Below the pieces are notes generated by a model. It was not told the DNA's origin and did no database searches. It worked only from the letters and a program-made list of their open reading frames with translations. From Bog-105 sp965277855 (GTDB lineage: Bacteria; Acidobacteriota; Terriglobia; Bryobacterales; Bryobacteraceae), in assembly GCA_965277855.1 (NCBI GenBank), contig OZ255847.1, forward strand, positions 372,001 to 436,000: a DNA stretch of 64,000 bases, given 5' to 3'. The translations under genes were made by a program, and so were the position numbers. This document shows positions 25,024 through 34,064 of the stretch, piece after piece. The number at the start of each line of letters is the position of its first letter. Position 1 is the first letter of the stretch.

Positions 25024-26499
25024 TTATCGAAGCGGTGCTGCGCTTGCCGGACGATCGACTGCTGCCACATTCAGGCGGCTGTGCGAGCGGCTGTAAGAGA
25101 AATAGACCACCAGGCCGATCAGCATCCAGGCGAGCGCGGTGAGTTGCGTGCGACGATCCAGCGACACGATCATGCCGCCGCAGATCACCATGCCCAGAAT
25201 GGGAAACAACGGAACGAACGGCGTGCGAAACGGGCGCTTCGCCTCAGGATTCGAATGACGCATGATCCAGACACCCAGCGACACCACCACAAAAGCGAAC
25301 AGCGTCCCGATAGACGTGAGATCGCCGGCCAGGGACTCCGGTATGAAAGCCGCAAAGGCAGCTACGAATACAAACAGCACGGCGTTCGATTTGTAAGGCG
25401 TGCGGAACTTGGGGTGAATGGTCGAGAACAGCTTCGGCAGCAACCCGTCGTTCGCCATCGAATAAAACACGCGGCTCTGGCCGAGCAGCATCACCAAAAT
25501 GACCGAGGAGAAGCCGGCGAGAATCGCGACCGTGACCGCCGTAGCCAGCCATCCGAATCCAGGCATGTAGTGTTGGATCGCATAAGCAACCGAGGCTTCC
25601 TTTCCGGCGACCGCAAACTCGCGCCAGTTGCAAATGCCGGTCAGCACGTAGCCGAACGAGATATACAGAACCGTGCAAATCGCCAGCGAACCGAGCATGC
25701 CGATGGGCATATCGCGCCCGGGATCTTTCGCTTCCTGCGCGGCGGTCGACACCGCATCGAAACCGATAAACGCAAAGAAAACAATCCCGGCACCGCCCAG
25801 CACGCCGCCCCAGCCATGCTTGAATAGTCCTTCATGTCCCGGAATGCCCGCAGGAATCGTATACGGCGTGTGATTGGCCGGGTTGATAAAGTGCCAGCCC
25901 AGAAAAATCACGGCAATTACAATCGCCAGTTTCACCGTCACGATAACGGTATTCACCATGGCCGACTCCTGCGTGCCCTTGATCAGGATCAAGGATAAGA
26001 CGAGGAGGATAAGCACGGCCGGCAAGTTGATCATTCCGTGTACCCCGGCAGCTGACGTCTCCATCGGCGAGTGACACCACTCAAACGGAATCCTCCCGCC
26101 GAACAGGTTATTGAGGTACTCGCTCCAGCCGATCGATACTGTGGCTGCTCCCAGCGCATACTCGAGCACCAGCGCCCACCCGATAATCCAAGCCACGAAT
26201 TCACCCATGGTGGCGTATGCATAGGTGTAAGCACTGCCGGCGATGGGAATCATCGAGGCGAACTCGGCGTAGCAGAAACCTGCAAAGGCACAACCCACTG
26301 CCGCGATGACGAAGGATGCCGTCACGCCGGGACCGGCCGCTTCGGCGGCTGCCGCCGCTGTCCGCACGAAGATACCCGCGCCGATCAGCGCGCCGATTCC
26401 CAGTGCAATCAGGCTAGTCGCAGTCAGAGTCCGCTTTAGGTGCGTCTCCTTCGCTTGTTCGAGCAGCAGGCTGAGCGGCTTCGTCCGGAAAAGGCTCAT
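25024..26499 (-). CDS. APC-family amino acid permease (cationic amino acid transporter type)
   Basis: This is an inner-membrane transporter of about 491 residues with 12 or more hydrophobic segments. The N-terminal block reads LKRTLTATSLIALGIGALIG followed by AGIFVRTA, the unwound TM1 substrate site of APC carriers, and IAGSAYTYAYATMGEFVAWI is the TM3 region. FFAFIGFDAVSTAAQEAKDP is the TM6 signature of the CAT/YfnA subgroup. ATG at 26499 is preferred to the TTG immediately before it. The exact amino acid is not readable. It is separated from the M28 peptidase, which is divergent, by 29 bases; peptide breakdown and amino-acid uptake may be linked. Confidence 0.9.
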   Translation of the reverse strand: MSLFRTKPLSLLLEQAKETHLKRTLTATSLIALGIGALIGAGIFVRTAAAAAEAAGPGVTASFVIAAVGCAFAGFCYAEFASMIPIAGSAYTYAYATMGEFVAWIIGWALVLEYALGAATVSIGWSEYLNNLFGGRIPFEWCHSPMETSAAGVHGMINLPAVLILLVLSLILIKGTQESAMVNTVIVTVKLAIVIAVIFLGWHFINPANHTPYTIPAGIPGHEGLFKHGWGGVLGGAGIVFFAFIGFDAVSTAAQEAKDPGRDMPIGMLGSLAICTVLYISFGYVLTGICNWREFAVAGKEASVAYAIQHYMPGFGWLATAVTVAILAGFSSVILVMLLGQSRVFYSMANDGLLPKLFSTIHPKFRTPYKSNAVLFVFVAAFAAFIPESLAGDLTSIGTLFAFVVVSLGVWIMRHSNPEAKRPFRTPFVPLFPILGMVICGGMIVSLDRRTQLTALAWMLIGLVVYFSYSRSHSRLNVAAVDRPASAAPLR

Positions 26500-26528
26500 C
26501 AATAATTGGTTAGCCTAGCATAAAGATC

Positions 26529-28121
26529 GTGTTTCGACGCACTTTTACTCTAATCGCCTCCATCAGCTGTCTCCTCGCCAGCGCAGCTCCGCCCCCTGTT
26601 GCTCCGATTCCCGCCAGCCTAAAGTCGGTTCTCGATACCATCTCTGCCGCACAACTCAGGGGCGATCTTTCCTTTCTCGCGTCAGATGCGCTGCAGGGCC
26701 GGTTCACGCCATCTCCCGGCTTGGAAGTCGCCGCTGAATTTATCGCTTCCAAGTTCCGTGCCGCCGGACTCGAACCCGGTGGCACTGAGGATTACTTTCA
26801 AATCGCCCACATGGTTGAGCGGCGCATGCCCAAGCCCAATGGCGCGCTCACCATCACTTTGCAGACGAACACCAAGCCAATGGCCGTGGTAGCCGGAACG
26901 ATGGACGGCGTTCAGATACCGGCCGGTTCTTGCATCATTTCCCAAAGCGCAAAAGCCGCGGACATTTCCGGGGCTTCCGTGGTTTTGTTCTCCTCTCCCG
27001 ATCTCGACAAGCTGAAGAAAATGGATCTCACAGACAAAGCGATTCTGATCGAAGAGCCCGACTTTCATGCCCTGCCGCAGGACAAAGCTATGACCGTTTA
27101 CGGGCAGATGCGTGCCTTCAATCATGCCGTCGGCGCATCCAAAGCCGCTCTGGAAATTGTCGTCAGACGAGCGAAATCGCGCTCCTCCCCGGCCTCGCGG
27201 CTGATCTCGGCCGAAGAAGCGGAACGTGCCATAGTTCCTACGGTCATCGTTACGGGCAGCGAAATTCTCCCGATACTTAAAGATCCGCAACCCGCTTTTG
27301 CCGCCGTAAATATTCCGGCGCCGGATGATCGGAAAGTCACCGTCAAGAACGTGATCGGCATCCTGCGCGGCAGCGATCCGCAGCTGAAAAGCACCTGCGT
27401 TCTCCTTACAGCGCACTACGATCACATCGGCACTCTCGACACCGCCAAAGGCTTGTCGAGTCCGTCCACCAAGGCCACCGATGACCATATTTACAACGGA
27501 GCGAACGACGATGGTAGCGGTACTGTTTCCGTCCTTGAAATCGCCCAGGCACTGGCCCGCCTGAAACTTCACCCGAAGCGTTCGCTCGTCTTCATGACCT
27601 TCTTCGGGGAGGAGCGCGGCGACCTCGGGTCTCAATTCTACGGCGAACATCCCGTCTTTCCCCTAGACAAAACCGTTGCCGACGTTAATCTTGAACAGGT
27701 CGGCCGAACCGATTCGACGAATGGCAAACAAATCAACACAGCCAGCCTGACCGGTTACGACTACTCCACTGTCACAAAGTTTCTGGAGGAAGCCGGCCGC
27801 CAAACCGGCATTAAGGTCTATAAAGATGCAGAGGCGAGCGATGCGTATTTCACCCGCAGCGATAACGATGCACTCGCCGAGCAGGGCGTGCCTGCCCACA
27901 GCCTTACCGTCGCCTTCGACTATCCCGACTACCATGGCCTCGGCGATGAGTGGAACAAGATCGATTACCAGAATATGGCCCGCGTGGATCGTATGATTGG
28001 CTTAGGACTGCTACACATCGCCAACAGCGCCAGAGCACCTGAGTGGAATGCGGCCAATGCGAAAACGCAGCCATTCCGCGACGCTCAAAAAAAATCGTTG
28101 CAGAGTCACTCGATGCCGTAG
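26529..28121 (+). CDS. Exported M28-family zinc aminopeptidase
   Basis: This is a 530-residue secreted peptidase. A signal peptide (TFTLIASISCLLASAAP) is followed by a PA-like insert at about residues 110-240 and then the M28 catalytic domain. Co-catalytic zinc ligands are visible: LTAHYDHIG (His), NGANDDGSGT (bridging Asp), FFGEERGDLGS (catalytic and ligand Glu), DAYFTRSDNDAL (Asp) and FDYPDYHGLGDEW (His). Length and order match bacterial M28 enzymes with a PA domain. GTG at 26529 is the start, giving an RR-containing N-terminus. It diverges from an amino-acid permease. Confidence 0.92.
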   Translation: MFRRTFTLIASISCLLASAAPPPVAPIPASLKSVLDTISAAQLRGDLSFLASDALQGRFTPSPGLEVAAEFIASKFRAAGLEPGGTEDYFQIAHMVERRMPKPNGALTITLQTNTKPMAVVAGTMDGVQIPAGSCIISQSAKAADISGASVVLFSSPDLDKLKKMDLTDKAILIEEPDFHALPQDKAMTVYGQMRAFNHAVGASKAALEIVVRRAKSRSSPASRLISAEEAERAIVPTVIVTGSEILPILKDPQPAFAAVNIPAPDDRKVTVKNVIGILRGSDPQLKSTCVLLTAHYDHIGTLDTAKGLSSPSTKATDDHIYNGANDDGSGTVSVLEIAQALARLKLHPKRSLVFMTFFGEERGDLGSQFYGEHPVFPLDKTVADVNLEQVGRTDSTNGKQINTASLTGYDYSTVTKFLEEAGRQTGIKVYKDAEASDAYFTRSDNDALAEQGVPAHSLTVAFDYPDYHGLGDEWNKIDYQNMARVDRMIGLGLLHIANSARAPEWNAANAKTQPFRDAQKKSLQSHSMP

Positions 28122-28181
28122 AACACGTTTCGATCACGGAACCTGCGCGCCCCGGCTTGCGTATCTCATGAGGAATTGCCA

Positions 28182-28373
28182 ATGATGACCTTTCTGCTGT
28201 GGTGCCTTCTTTTCTTGCTGTGCTGGCCGCTGGCCCTGGGCGCGCTGGTGCTCTATCCCATCGTCTGGCTGCTTCTGCTGCCCTTCCGCTTTGTGGGCAT
28301 TGCCGTTGGCGGCGCGCTCGCGCTGGTGTCTGCGATCATTTTTCTGCCGGTGCGCGTCCTGCGCCATGTCTGA
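28182..28373 (+). CDS. Small hydrophobic membrane protein
   Basis: This is a 63-residue protein that is almost wholly hydrophobic: two membrane spans around LLWCLLFLLCWPLALGALVL and the FVGIAVGGALALVSAIIFLP region, ending in basic VRVLRHV. GAGGAA lies six bases before the ATG at 28182, which is a strong sign of real translation. I do not recognise the family. It sits between an M28 peptidase and an aminotransferase gene that starts 23 bases further on. Confidence 0.6.
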   Translation: MMTFLLWCLLFLLCWPLALGALVLYPIVWLLLLPFRFVGIAVGGALALVSAIIFLPVRVLRHV

Positions 28374-28396
28374 CCGCTCGATACACTGTTGGTTAT

Positions 28397-29626
28397 ATGC
28401 CGCTGCCTCCTGGCGATGAGTTCTACCGTATTCAAAAGATTCCGCCCTACGTTTTTGCCGTTATCAACGAATTGCGCGACCAGATGCGCGCCACCGGCAT
28501 CGACGTAATCGACATGGGCATGGGCAATCCCGACGGCGCAACGCCCGCTGCCGCCGTGGAAACGCTGATCGAGGCCGCGCCTGATCCGCTGAACCATCGC
28601 TACTCGGTCTCACGCGGTATCAAGGATCTGCGTCAGGCGATCGTCGACCGCTACCGGCAACAATATGCAGTCACGCTTGATCCGGAGACTGAGGCGATTG
28701 TCACGATGGGCGCCAAAGACGCTCTTGCGCATCTGCTTTACGCCATGCTGCGGCCGGGCGATGCGGTGGTTTCAGCCAACCCCGCTTATCCGCTGCATCA
28801 ATTCGGTGTGGTGCTGGCCGAAGGAGATGCGCAGATGCTTGCCATGCCCGATGCCGCCACCTTCCTCGACAATCTGAAGGAACACTTCCGCACTGTTGCC
28901 AACAAGCCCAAAGTCATCCTGATTTCCTTCCCGCACAACCCGACTACTCTTTGCGTCGATCTGAATTTCATGCGCGAGATTATTGCTCTCGCCCGCACCT
29001 ATGGCTGCTATGTAATTCACGATTTCGCCTACGCCGAATTGGGCTTCGATGGCTACCGGCCGCCCAGCATTCTCGAAGTCGAAGGCGCGAAAGATTACGC
29101 CGTAGAAATCTACTCCATGACCAAGAGCTTCAACATGGCGGGTTGGCGAGTTGGTTTCTGCCTGGGAAATCGCCACCTTGTCTCAGCGCTCACCCGTATT
29201 AAAAGCTATCTCGACTACGGCATGTTCCAGCCCATTCAACTGGCTGCCGTCACCGCGCTGCTGGAGTGCCAGGATGCTCCGGCAAAGATTCGTAACTTGT
29301 ATCAGCAACGCCGGGCGTGGCTGGTGGATGGTCTCGAACAAGCCGGCTGGCCGGTCCAACCGCCGCAAGCCACCATGTTTCTCTGGGCGCGCTTGCCGGA
29401 GCCATTCCGGGCGATGGGGTCGCTCGAATTCGTCAAGCTTCTGATGCGCGAGGCACACGTGGCTCTTTCGCCCGGCATGGGTTTCGGTCCCATGGGTGAA
29501 GGCTTTGTGCGCTTCAGCCTGATCGAAGATGAAGCTCGCACGCGCGAAGCCACCCGGCGTATCGGACGCCTCCTCCAGAACCAAGTACATCTCCCAAGCT
29601 CGACGCTGGCCGAAGTAAACGTATAA
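28397..29626 (+). CDS. alaC: Class I/II PLP aminotransferase, AlaC-like
   Basis: This is a fold-type I PLP enzyme of 409 residues, the same length as E. coli AlaC (glutamate-pyruvate transaminase). The N-terminal FYRIQKIPPYVFAVINELRD and DVIDMGMGNPDGATP are diagnostic of the AlaC/DapL-like group. The PLP lysine is in YSMTKSFNMAGWRVGF, the pyridine-N Asp and Tyr in YVIHDFAYAELGFDG, and the phosphate Arg nearby. I start at ATG 28397, since everything in frame upstream overlaps the small membrane gene and has no homology. The most likely role is alanine synthesis; an LL-diaminopimelate aminotransferase is the alternative. Confidence 0.85.
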   Translation: MPLPPGDEFYRIQKIPPYVFAVINELRDQMRATGIDVIDMGMGNPDGATPAAAVETLIEAAPDPLNHRYSVSRGIKDLRQAIVDRYRQQYAVTLDPETEAIVTMGAKDALAHLLYAMLRPGDAVVSANPAYPLHQFGVVLAEGDAQMLAMPDAATFLDNLKEHFRTVANKPKVILISFPHNPTTLCVDLNFMREIIALARTYGCYVIHDFAYAELGFDGYRPPSILEVEGAKDYAVEIYSMTKSFNMAGWRVGFCLGNRHLVSALTRIKSYLDYGMFQPIQLAAVTALLECQDAPAKIRNLYQQRRAWLVDGLEQAGWPVQPPQATMFLWARLPEPFRAMGSLEFVKLLMREAHVALSPGMGFGPMGEGFVRFSLIEDEARTREATRRIGRLLQNQVHLPSSTLAEVNV

Positions 29627-29633
29627 TTCGGAG

Positions 29634-30602
29634 ATGTCGGCGAGCCCACAGGTTCGATCCCCGGACGTTGTGGAGCTGCCGACGTTAACCGCCTCGGATA
29701 TCGATCCGCTCTTTCAAGAAGAGATCGAACTTTGGGAGAGCCGTTTTCGCTGGGACTTTCGCCCGTCCGCCGAACTGCTTCGCCGCTTTGTTCAGCTTCG
29801 CTCTCTGTACGGCTACGCACTGGTAGCGGGCCGGGAAGTGGTTGGTTACGCCTATCACGTCTGCGAAGGCCGGAAGGGGCTGATCGGCGATTTCTTCCTC
29901 AAAGAAAGCTATGCCAGTCCCGCCAACGAGATGATGTTGCTGGGCGCAACGGTGCAGGGCATCATGCTGATCTCCGGCATCCGCCGCATCGAGTCGCAGC
30001 TGATGCTGCTGCATTCACCCGCCTCGCAGCCGCTGCCGTTTCACAAGCAACTTTCGCGATTTGAGCGCTGCTTCATGGAGATTGGCCGCCCCGCGGTCCT
30101 TCGTCTGCAAAGCCAGTCGCCTGAGATCAACGTCTCGTTTGTACCGTGGTCCGAGCGGCTCGCCGAAGAGGTCGCTCACCTGGTGTCGGCGTCCTATCGC
30201 GGCCATGTCGATAGTGAAATCAATGACCAGTACCGCACCATACCGGGCGCACGCCACTTCCTCATGAATATCGTGAAGTACCCGGGCTGCGGAACCTTTT
30301 CCCCGGAGTGTTCGACAGTCGCTGTGGACGAGCGCAGCGGCCGGGTGTGCGGCGTCTGTCTGGCCAGCATGGTATCGGAACACGCGGGCCACATTACGCA
30401 GCTCTGCACCTTGCCCGCTGTACGGAACGCGCGCCTGGGCTATGAACTGCTGCGCCAGTCGCTTGTCAGGATTATCGACTCGGGCCGCACCTCCGTAAGC
30501 CTGACCGTCACTTCTTCGAATATCAGCGCCATCCGCCTGTATGAATCAGTGGGCTTTCGCGCGCAATCCAGTTTCCCGGCGCTGGTGTGGGAAGGCTTCT
30601 GA
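29634..30602 (+). CDS. GNAT-family N-acetyltransferase, probable tandem domains
   Basis: This is a 322-residue cytosolic protein. The C-terminal half is a GNAT domain: VAVDERSGRVCGVCLASMVS, then ITQLCTLPAVRNARLGYELL with the acetyl-CoA loop (R-N-A-R-L-G-Y), and SLTVTSSNISAIRLYESVGF. The N-terminal half has a weaker, similar pattern (GYALVAGREVVGYAYHVCEG), so two GNAT folds in tandem are likely. The substrate is unknown. The ATG lies seven bases after the alaC stop, so the two are probably cotranscribed. Confidence 0.75.
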   Translation: MSASPQVRSPDVVELPTLTASDIDPLFQEEIELWESRFRWDFRPSAELLRRFVQLRSLYGYALVAGREVVGYAYHVCEGRKGLIGDFFLKESYASPANEMMLLGATVQGIMLISGIRRIESQLMLLHSPASQPLPFHKQLSRFERCFMEIGRPAVLRLQSQSPEINVSFVPWSERLAEEVAHLVSASYRGHVDSEINDQYRTIPGARHFLMNIVKYPGCGTFSPECSTVAVDERSGRVCGVCLASMVSEHAGHITQLCTLPAVRNARLGYELLRQSLVRIIDSGRTSVSLTVTSSNISAIRLYESVGFRAQSSFPALVWEGF

Positions 30603-30631
30603 ACCCGGAAACACGGTAGACTTCTTTCCCC

Positions 30632-30667
30632 TTGTCCTTCGACAAAAGATAGTGCACAATCTTTTGT
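30632..30667 (+). promoter_or_regulatory. Promoter with 26-bp PadR-type palindromic operator
   Basis: Perfect 9-base arms ACAAAAGAT (30642-30650) and ATCTTTTGT (30659-30667) flank an eight-base centre containing GTGCAC, so the whole 26 bases are palindromic except one base pair. A TTGTCC -35 (30632-30637) and CACAAT -10 (30655-30660), 17 bases apart, run through it. The repeat ends 19 bases before the padR ATG, so autorepression of the padR-ADOP operon is likely. Confidence 0.65.
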
Positions 30668-30686
30668 AGAGGCATAAAGGGAACAC

Positions 30687-31019
30687 ATGTCGGAACAAGG
30701 TCTGGATCTGCCACAAGGGACGGTGGATCTTCTAATTCTGCGCACTCTCGCTCTTGGATCTCAGCATGGCTGGGGCATTTCCGAACGCCTTCAACAAACG
30801 TCCGGCGACCGGTTGTGTATTCAGCAAGGTTCGTTGTATCCCGCTTTACATCGGCTGGAACGCCGCGGATGGGTTAAGGCGCGCTGGGGAATATCGGACA
30901 ACAACCGGCGCGCGAAGTATTACGAGCTCACGAAAGCCGGCCATCGCCAGCTTGATTTACAAACGGAGAGTTGGAACCAGCTGGCGGCCGCCATGGCTCA
31001 GGTGCTCGGGACGGTCTAA
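30687..31019 (+). CDS. PadR-family transcriptional regulator paired with ADOP copy 2
   Basis: This is a 110-residue PadR regulator of the short type usual beside ADOP permeases. It opens with LPQGTVDLLILRTLALGSQH and GWGISERL, followed by the recognition part IQQGSLYPALHRLERRGWVK and the wing RRAKYYELTKAGHRQL, then a terminal helix LQTESWNQLAAAMAQVL. AAGGGA lies six bases before the ATG. The permease gene follows after 12 bases. A strong palindromic operator lies just upstream (30642-30667). Confidence 0.93.
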   Translation: MSEQGLDLPQGTVDLLILRTLALGSQHGWGISERLQQTSGDRLCIQQGSLYPALHRLERRGWVKARWGISDNNRRAKYYELTKAGHRQLDLQTESWNQLAAAMAQVLGTV

Positions 31020-31031
31020 AGAGGGCGCTCC

Positions 31032-33674
31032 ATGCTCCACGATATTGGTTTTCGTATCCGCTCCGTGTTCCAAAGAAATGTTGCGGAAGCGGAGCTGGAA
31101 GATGAGCTGCGGTTTCACCTCCAGCAGCAAATCGATAAGTACCGGATGGCGGGACTGACAGAAGCGGACGCTCGACGGGAGGCAATGATGAATTTGGGGG
31201 TAGACCGGCTGAAGGAGGAATGCCGTGATGCATGGGGAGTGCGTTTATTCGAAACTCTCGTGCACGATCTTCGGTACGGATGGCGCGTGCTGCGTAAGTC
31301 ACCGGGATTTACAGTGGCTGCACTACTCACCCTCGCTCTCGGCATTGGTGCAAACACGGCGATATTCTCCGTACTTTATGGCATTTTGCTCCGCCCGCTG
31401 CCTTACAAAGATGCCGCGCGCCTGATCGTGCTCAACGAGACGACGCCCAAGGTGGGCTTGGTGAGCGTTTCGTATCCCAACTTCGAAGATTGGCAGACGC
31501 AGAACAGAGTTTTTTCCCAGGTGGCGGCGGTGAGCAGCGTGGGATTTAGTCTCTCCGGCATTAACCAGCCGGAAAACGTGAAGGCACAAGCTGTGTCCAC
31601 AAACTTCCTTTCGATACTGGGCATGCGTCCATTTCTGGGACGAGACTTCGACGCCTCCGAGGAGAAGGCCGGCGCGGCGGCGGTGACGCTGTTGAGCTAC
31701 CCGCTTTGGCAATCGCATTTTGGCGGCGACCGCAATATTGTTGGGCGAACTATCGCGCTCGATGGACGCAGTTTTAACATCATCGGCGTGCTGCCTCCGG
31801 AGTTCCGGTGGACTGAAAAGACCGACTTGCTGGAGCCGATTGGCGTTTGGCTGACGCATAATTCCTCGGCAAACAAGCGTGCCGATCGCGGTGACATGAT
31901 CGTGCTGGGGCGGTTAGGCTCGCGCATCACCTTTGAGCGGGCGCGAGCGGAAATGGAAGGCATTGCGGGGCGCCTGGCAAAGGCTTATCCGGGCTCTAAT
32001 GATCAATTCGGAGTAGCCTTACAGCCCCTGCGCGACGTGTTCGTCAGCGACATACGTCCGGCGGTTATCGTCCTTTTTGCTGCGGTTACCTTTGTACTTC
32101 TAATCGCTTGCGCGAATGTTGCCAATTTGTTTCTGATGCATAACGCGGGCCGCAACAGGGAAATTGCGTTGCGCATGGCCGTTGGCGCGAGCCGTGGTCG
32201 AGTCATTACGCAGATGCTGGCGGAGAGTCTCATTCTGACGTCACTGGGCGGCCTGGCAGGGTTGGCGCTTGCAGTCGCGGTGATCCGCGGGCTGGTAGGA
32301 CTGATTCCCGAAGGCATGCTGGCGGGCGCGAACGTGGGACTGAACGGACCGGCACTCCTTTTTACCGCGGGCGTGGTGGCTTTGTCTGCATTCGTCTTTG
32401 GACTTGTGCCAGCATTGCACTCCACCAAGGCAGATGTGCAATCGGAATTGAAAGATGGGGGTAGGTCAACGAGTGCGGGCGCTGCGCAAAGTCGCTGGCG
32501 CGGCATTCTAGCTGTCGCGGAGGTTTCCCTTGCGCTGGTGCTGCTGATTGGGGCGGGACTGATGATGAAGAGTTTCTTTCGCTTGCTCTCGGTGGATGCC
32601 GGAATTCGGACCGCGCACGTGCTCACGATGCGCATCGATTTGCGGACTTCTCAATACGACAAAGATGCGTCGATTCTGAATTTTTGGGATAGGTTACTCA
32701 GCCGCGCGCGCGAGTTGCCGGGTGTCCAGGCAGCGGCCCTCGGAACAGGAGTTCCGCTGACGAACGACCATGGGCGCGTCGATATCACCATCGATGGCAT
32801 GGCGCTCCCAAAGCCGGGGAGTTTTCCCCATCCCGACGTTCACCTGATTAGCCCTGCTTACGTCAACGCGCTAGGCGTCCGGCTCATACGGGGCCGAACG
32901 TTCACCGACATGGATAACGAGAAGAACCCGCGTGTGGCCATGATTAACTCGCTGCTAGCCAAACAGTTTTTTGCGGGGCGAAATCCGATTGGCAGCCGCT
33001 TCTTGCTGGGCAACACGTCGCAAGATTTGCCGCAGTGGCTCACGGTTGTCGGAGTAGTAGGCGAAACCAAAATGTACGGGCTGGCGAATCCCGCTCGTCT
33101 CGAAGTATATCTTCCGTTTCATCAGTGGGTCACGGGTTCCATGACGCTGCTGGTGAAGTCGGCCGGAGAACCGGCGCTGCTAACCTCCGAGATCCGAAGC
33201 GCCGTTGCCTCGATCGATACGGATCAGCCCGTCTTTGCGATTGCCACGATGGAGCAATACGTTCGCGATTCGGTCTCGACGCGCCGCGTTACCTTCGTCG
33301 TCCTCGGCTGCTTCAGCGCGCTGGCGCTGATCTTGGCCGGCATCGGTATTTATGGTGTTATCGCATACTCGGTCGCGCAGCGGACGCAGGAAATCGGGAT
33401 TCGCATGGCATTGGGCGCTCAGTCTGGAGATGTGCTGCGTGTAGTGCTTGCGCAAGGGGCGAAGATCGCGGTGGTGGGAATCCTCACGGGCCTGACCGCT
33501 TCCTTTTGCTTGACCCGATTGATGGCGAATCTTCTTTTCTCCGTTAGCTCCGCTGATCCGGTCACCTTTGCGGCGGTAGCTGTTGCAATACTTCTTATCG
33601 CTTTGCTTGCTTCCTACTTGCCTGCCCGCCGAGCGTTGAGCGTCGATCCGATTAACGCATTGCGTTGCGAGTAG
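31032..33674 (+). CDS. ADOP family ABC-type permease (MacB/FtsX-like), copy 2
   Basis: This is an 880-residue inner-membrane permease. The N-terminal cytoplasmic segment (EAELEDELRFHLQQQIDKYR, ADARREAMMNLG) is the standard ADOP leader. It is followed by two MacB_PCD/FtsX halves: entry LLTLALGIGANTAIFSVLYG, first FtsX with ACANVANLFLMHNAGRNREI, then a second half ending GIYGVIAYSVAQRTQEIGIR and SYLPARRALSVDPINALRCE. No ATPase partner is adjacent. The last 330 bases are repeated, broken by a frameshift, at 36200-36528. The export substrate is unknown. Confidence 0.92.
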   Translation: MLHDIGFRIRSVFQRNVAEAELEDELRFHLQQQIDKYRMAGLTEADARREAMMNLGVDRLKEECRDAWGVRLFETLVHDLRYGWRVLRKSPGFTVAALLTLALGIGANTAIFSVLYGILLRPLPYKDAARLIVLNETTPKVGLVSVSYPNFEDWQTQNRVFSQVAAVSSVGFSLSGINQPENVKAQAVSTNFLSILGMRPFLGRDFDASEEKAGAAAVTLLSYPLWQSHFGGDRNIVGRTIALDGRSFNIIGVLPPEFRWTEKTDLLEPIGVWLTHNSSANKRADRGDMIVLGRLGSRITFERARAEMEGIAGRLAKAYPGSNDQFGVALQPLRDVFVSDIRPAVIVLFAAVTFVLLIACANVANLFLMHNAGRNREIALRMAVGASRGRVITQMLAESLILTSLGGLAGLALAVAVIRGLVGLIPEGMLAGANVGLNGPALLFTAGVVALSAFVFGLVPALHSTKADVQSELKDGGRSTSAGAAQSRWRGILAVAEVSLALVLLIGAGLMMKSFFRLLSVDAGIRTAHVLTMRIDLRTSQYDKDASILNFWDRLLSRARELPGVQAAALGTGVPLTNDHGRVDITIDGMALPKPGSFPHPDVHLISPAYVNALGVRLIRGRTFTDMDNEKNPRVAMINSLLAKQFFAGRNPIGSRFLLGNTSQDLPQWLTVVGVVGETKMYGLANPARLEVYLPFHQWVTGSMTLLVKSAGEPALLTSEIRSAVASIDTDQPVFAIATMEQYVRDSVSTRRVTFVVLGCFSALALILAGIGIYGVIAYSVAQRTQEIGIRMALGAQSGDVLRVVLAQGAKIAVVGILTGLTASFCLTRLMANLLFSVSSADPVTFAAVAVAILLIALLASYLPARRALSVDPINALRCE
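33345..33674 (+). repeat. 3' tail of ADOP copy 2, repeated at 36200-36528
   Basis: This 330-base segment, from the GIYGVIAYSV codons to the stop, matches 36200-36528 at about 90% identity by hand alignment, with one single-base deletion in the second copy (a C-T-T-C run near 36390). Both copies are on the plus strand and end exactly at the stop codon. Confidence 0.75.
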
Positions 33675-33897
33675 TCGAGCAGCGATTCGAGCTAACCGGC
33701 ACGGGCAGGTTCCCCCGCGATATTTGAAGGAGAAGCCGGAGCCCGGAATCTGTTCTTGCCAGTTCAAACGCCTCGATCACTCGGCGGCAAACCTTGTTCT
33801 TTACCGTGCTGAATACAACCGAAGAATGGCTCGATTCTTGGCACGGCCCTGCGCCTCCCTCTCTTTCAAACGCATACTCGCAATTCGCACGAGTTAC

Positions 33898-33981
33898 ATG
33901 CCTGGGCTGATCGGCCAAGCCGGTCAAAATCAGGAAAACAGGTTCGGTAAGTGGTTTGTGTTCGATTGCTTCATTGCTCAC
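33898..33981 (-). pseudogene. N-terminal PadR remnant in a 390-bp non-coding stretch
   Basis: Bases 33675-34064 hold no intact gene. On the minus strand a 28-codon segment reads SNEAIEHKPLTEPVFLILTG then LADQPRH, which matches the opening of ADOP-linked PadR regulators (L-T-E-P-x-F-L-I-L-x-A-L-A-x-x-P-R-H-G-Y). Homology stops at PRH; the frame stays open but turns into unrelated sequence. It is probably the stump of a second regulator left when its ADOP partner decayed. Short match, so moderate confidence. Confidence 0.45.
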
Positions 33982-34064
33982 CGCGACATGTTGCATGAGG
34001 ACATAGTTTTTCGGACGGCTGACACCTGTCATGCGCCTGAGATCGCGCATTTCGTGATGGAAGC

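Noticed and set aside
24967..25827. 286-codon plus-strand frame opposite the amino-acid permease
   Set aside because: The protein is Arg/His/Gln-rich with no fold pattern, as expected for the complement of a membrane protein gene.
29650..29668. GGTTCGATCCCC, like a tRNA T-loop
   Set aside because: It lies in the first codons of the GNAT gene and no other tRNA arm is present.
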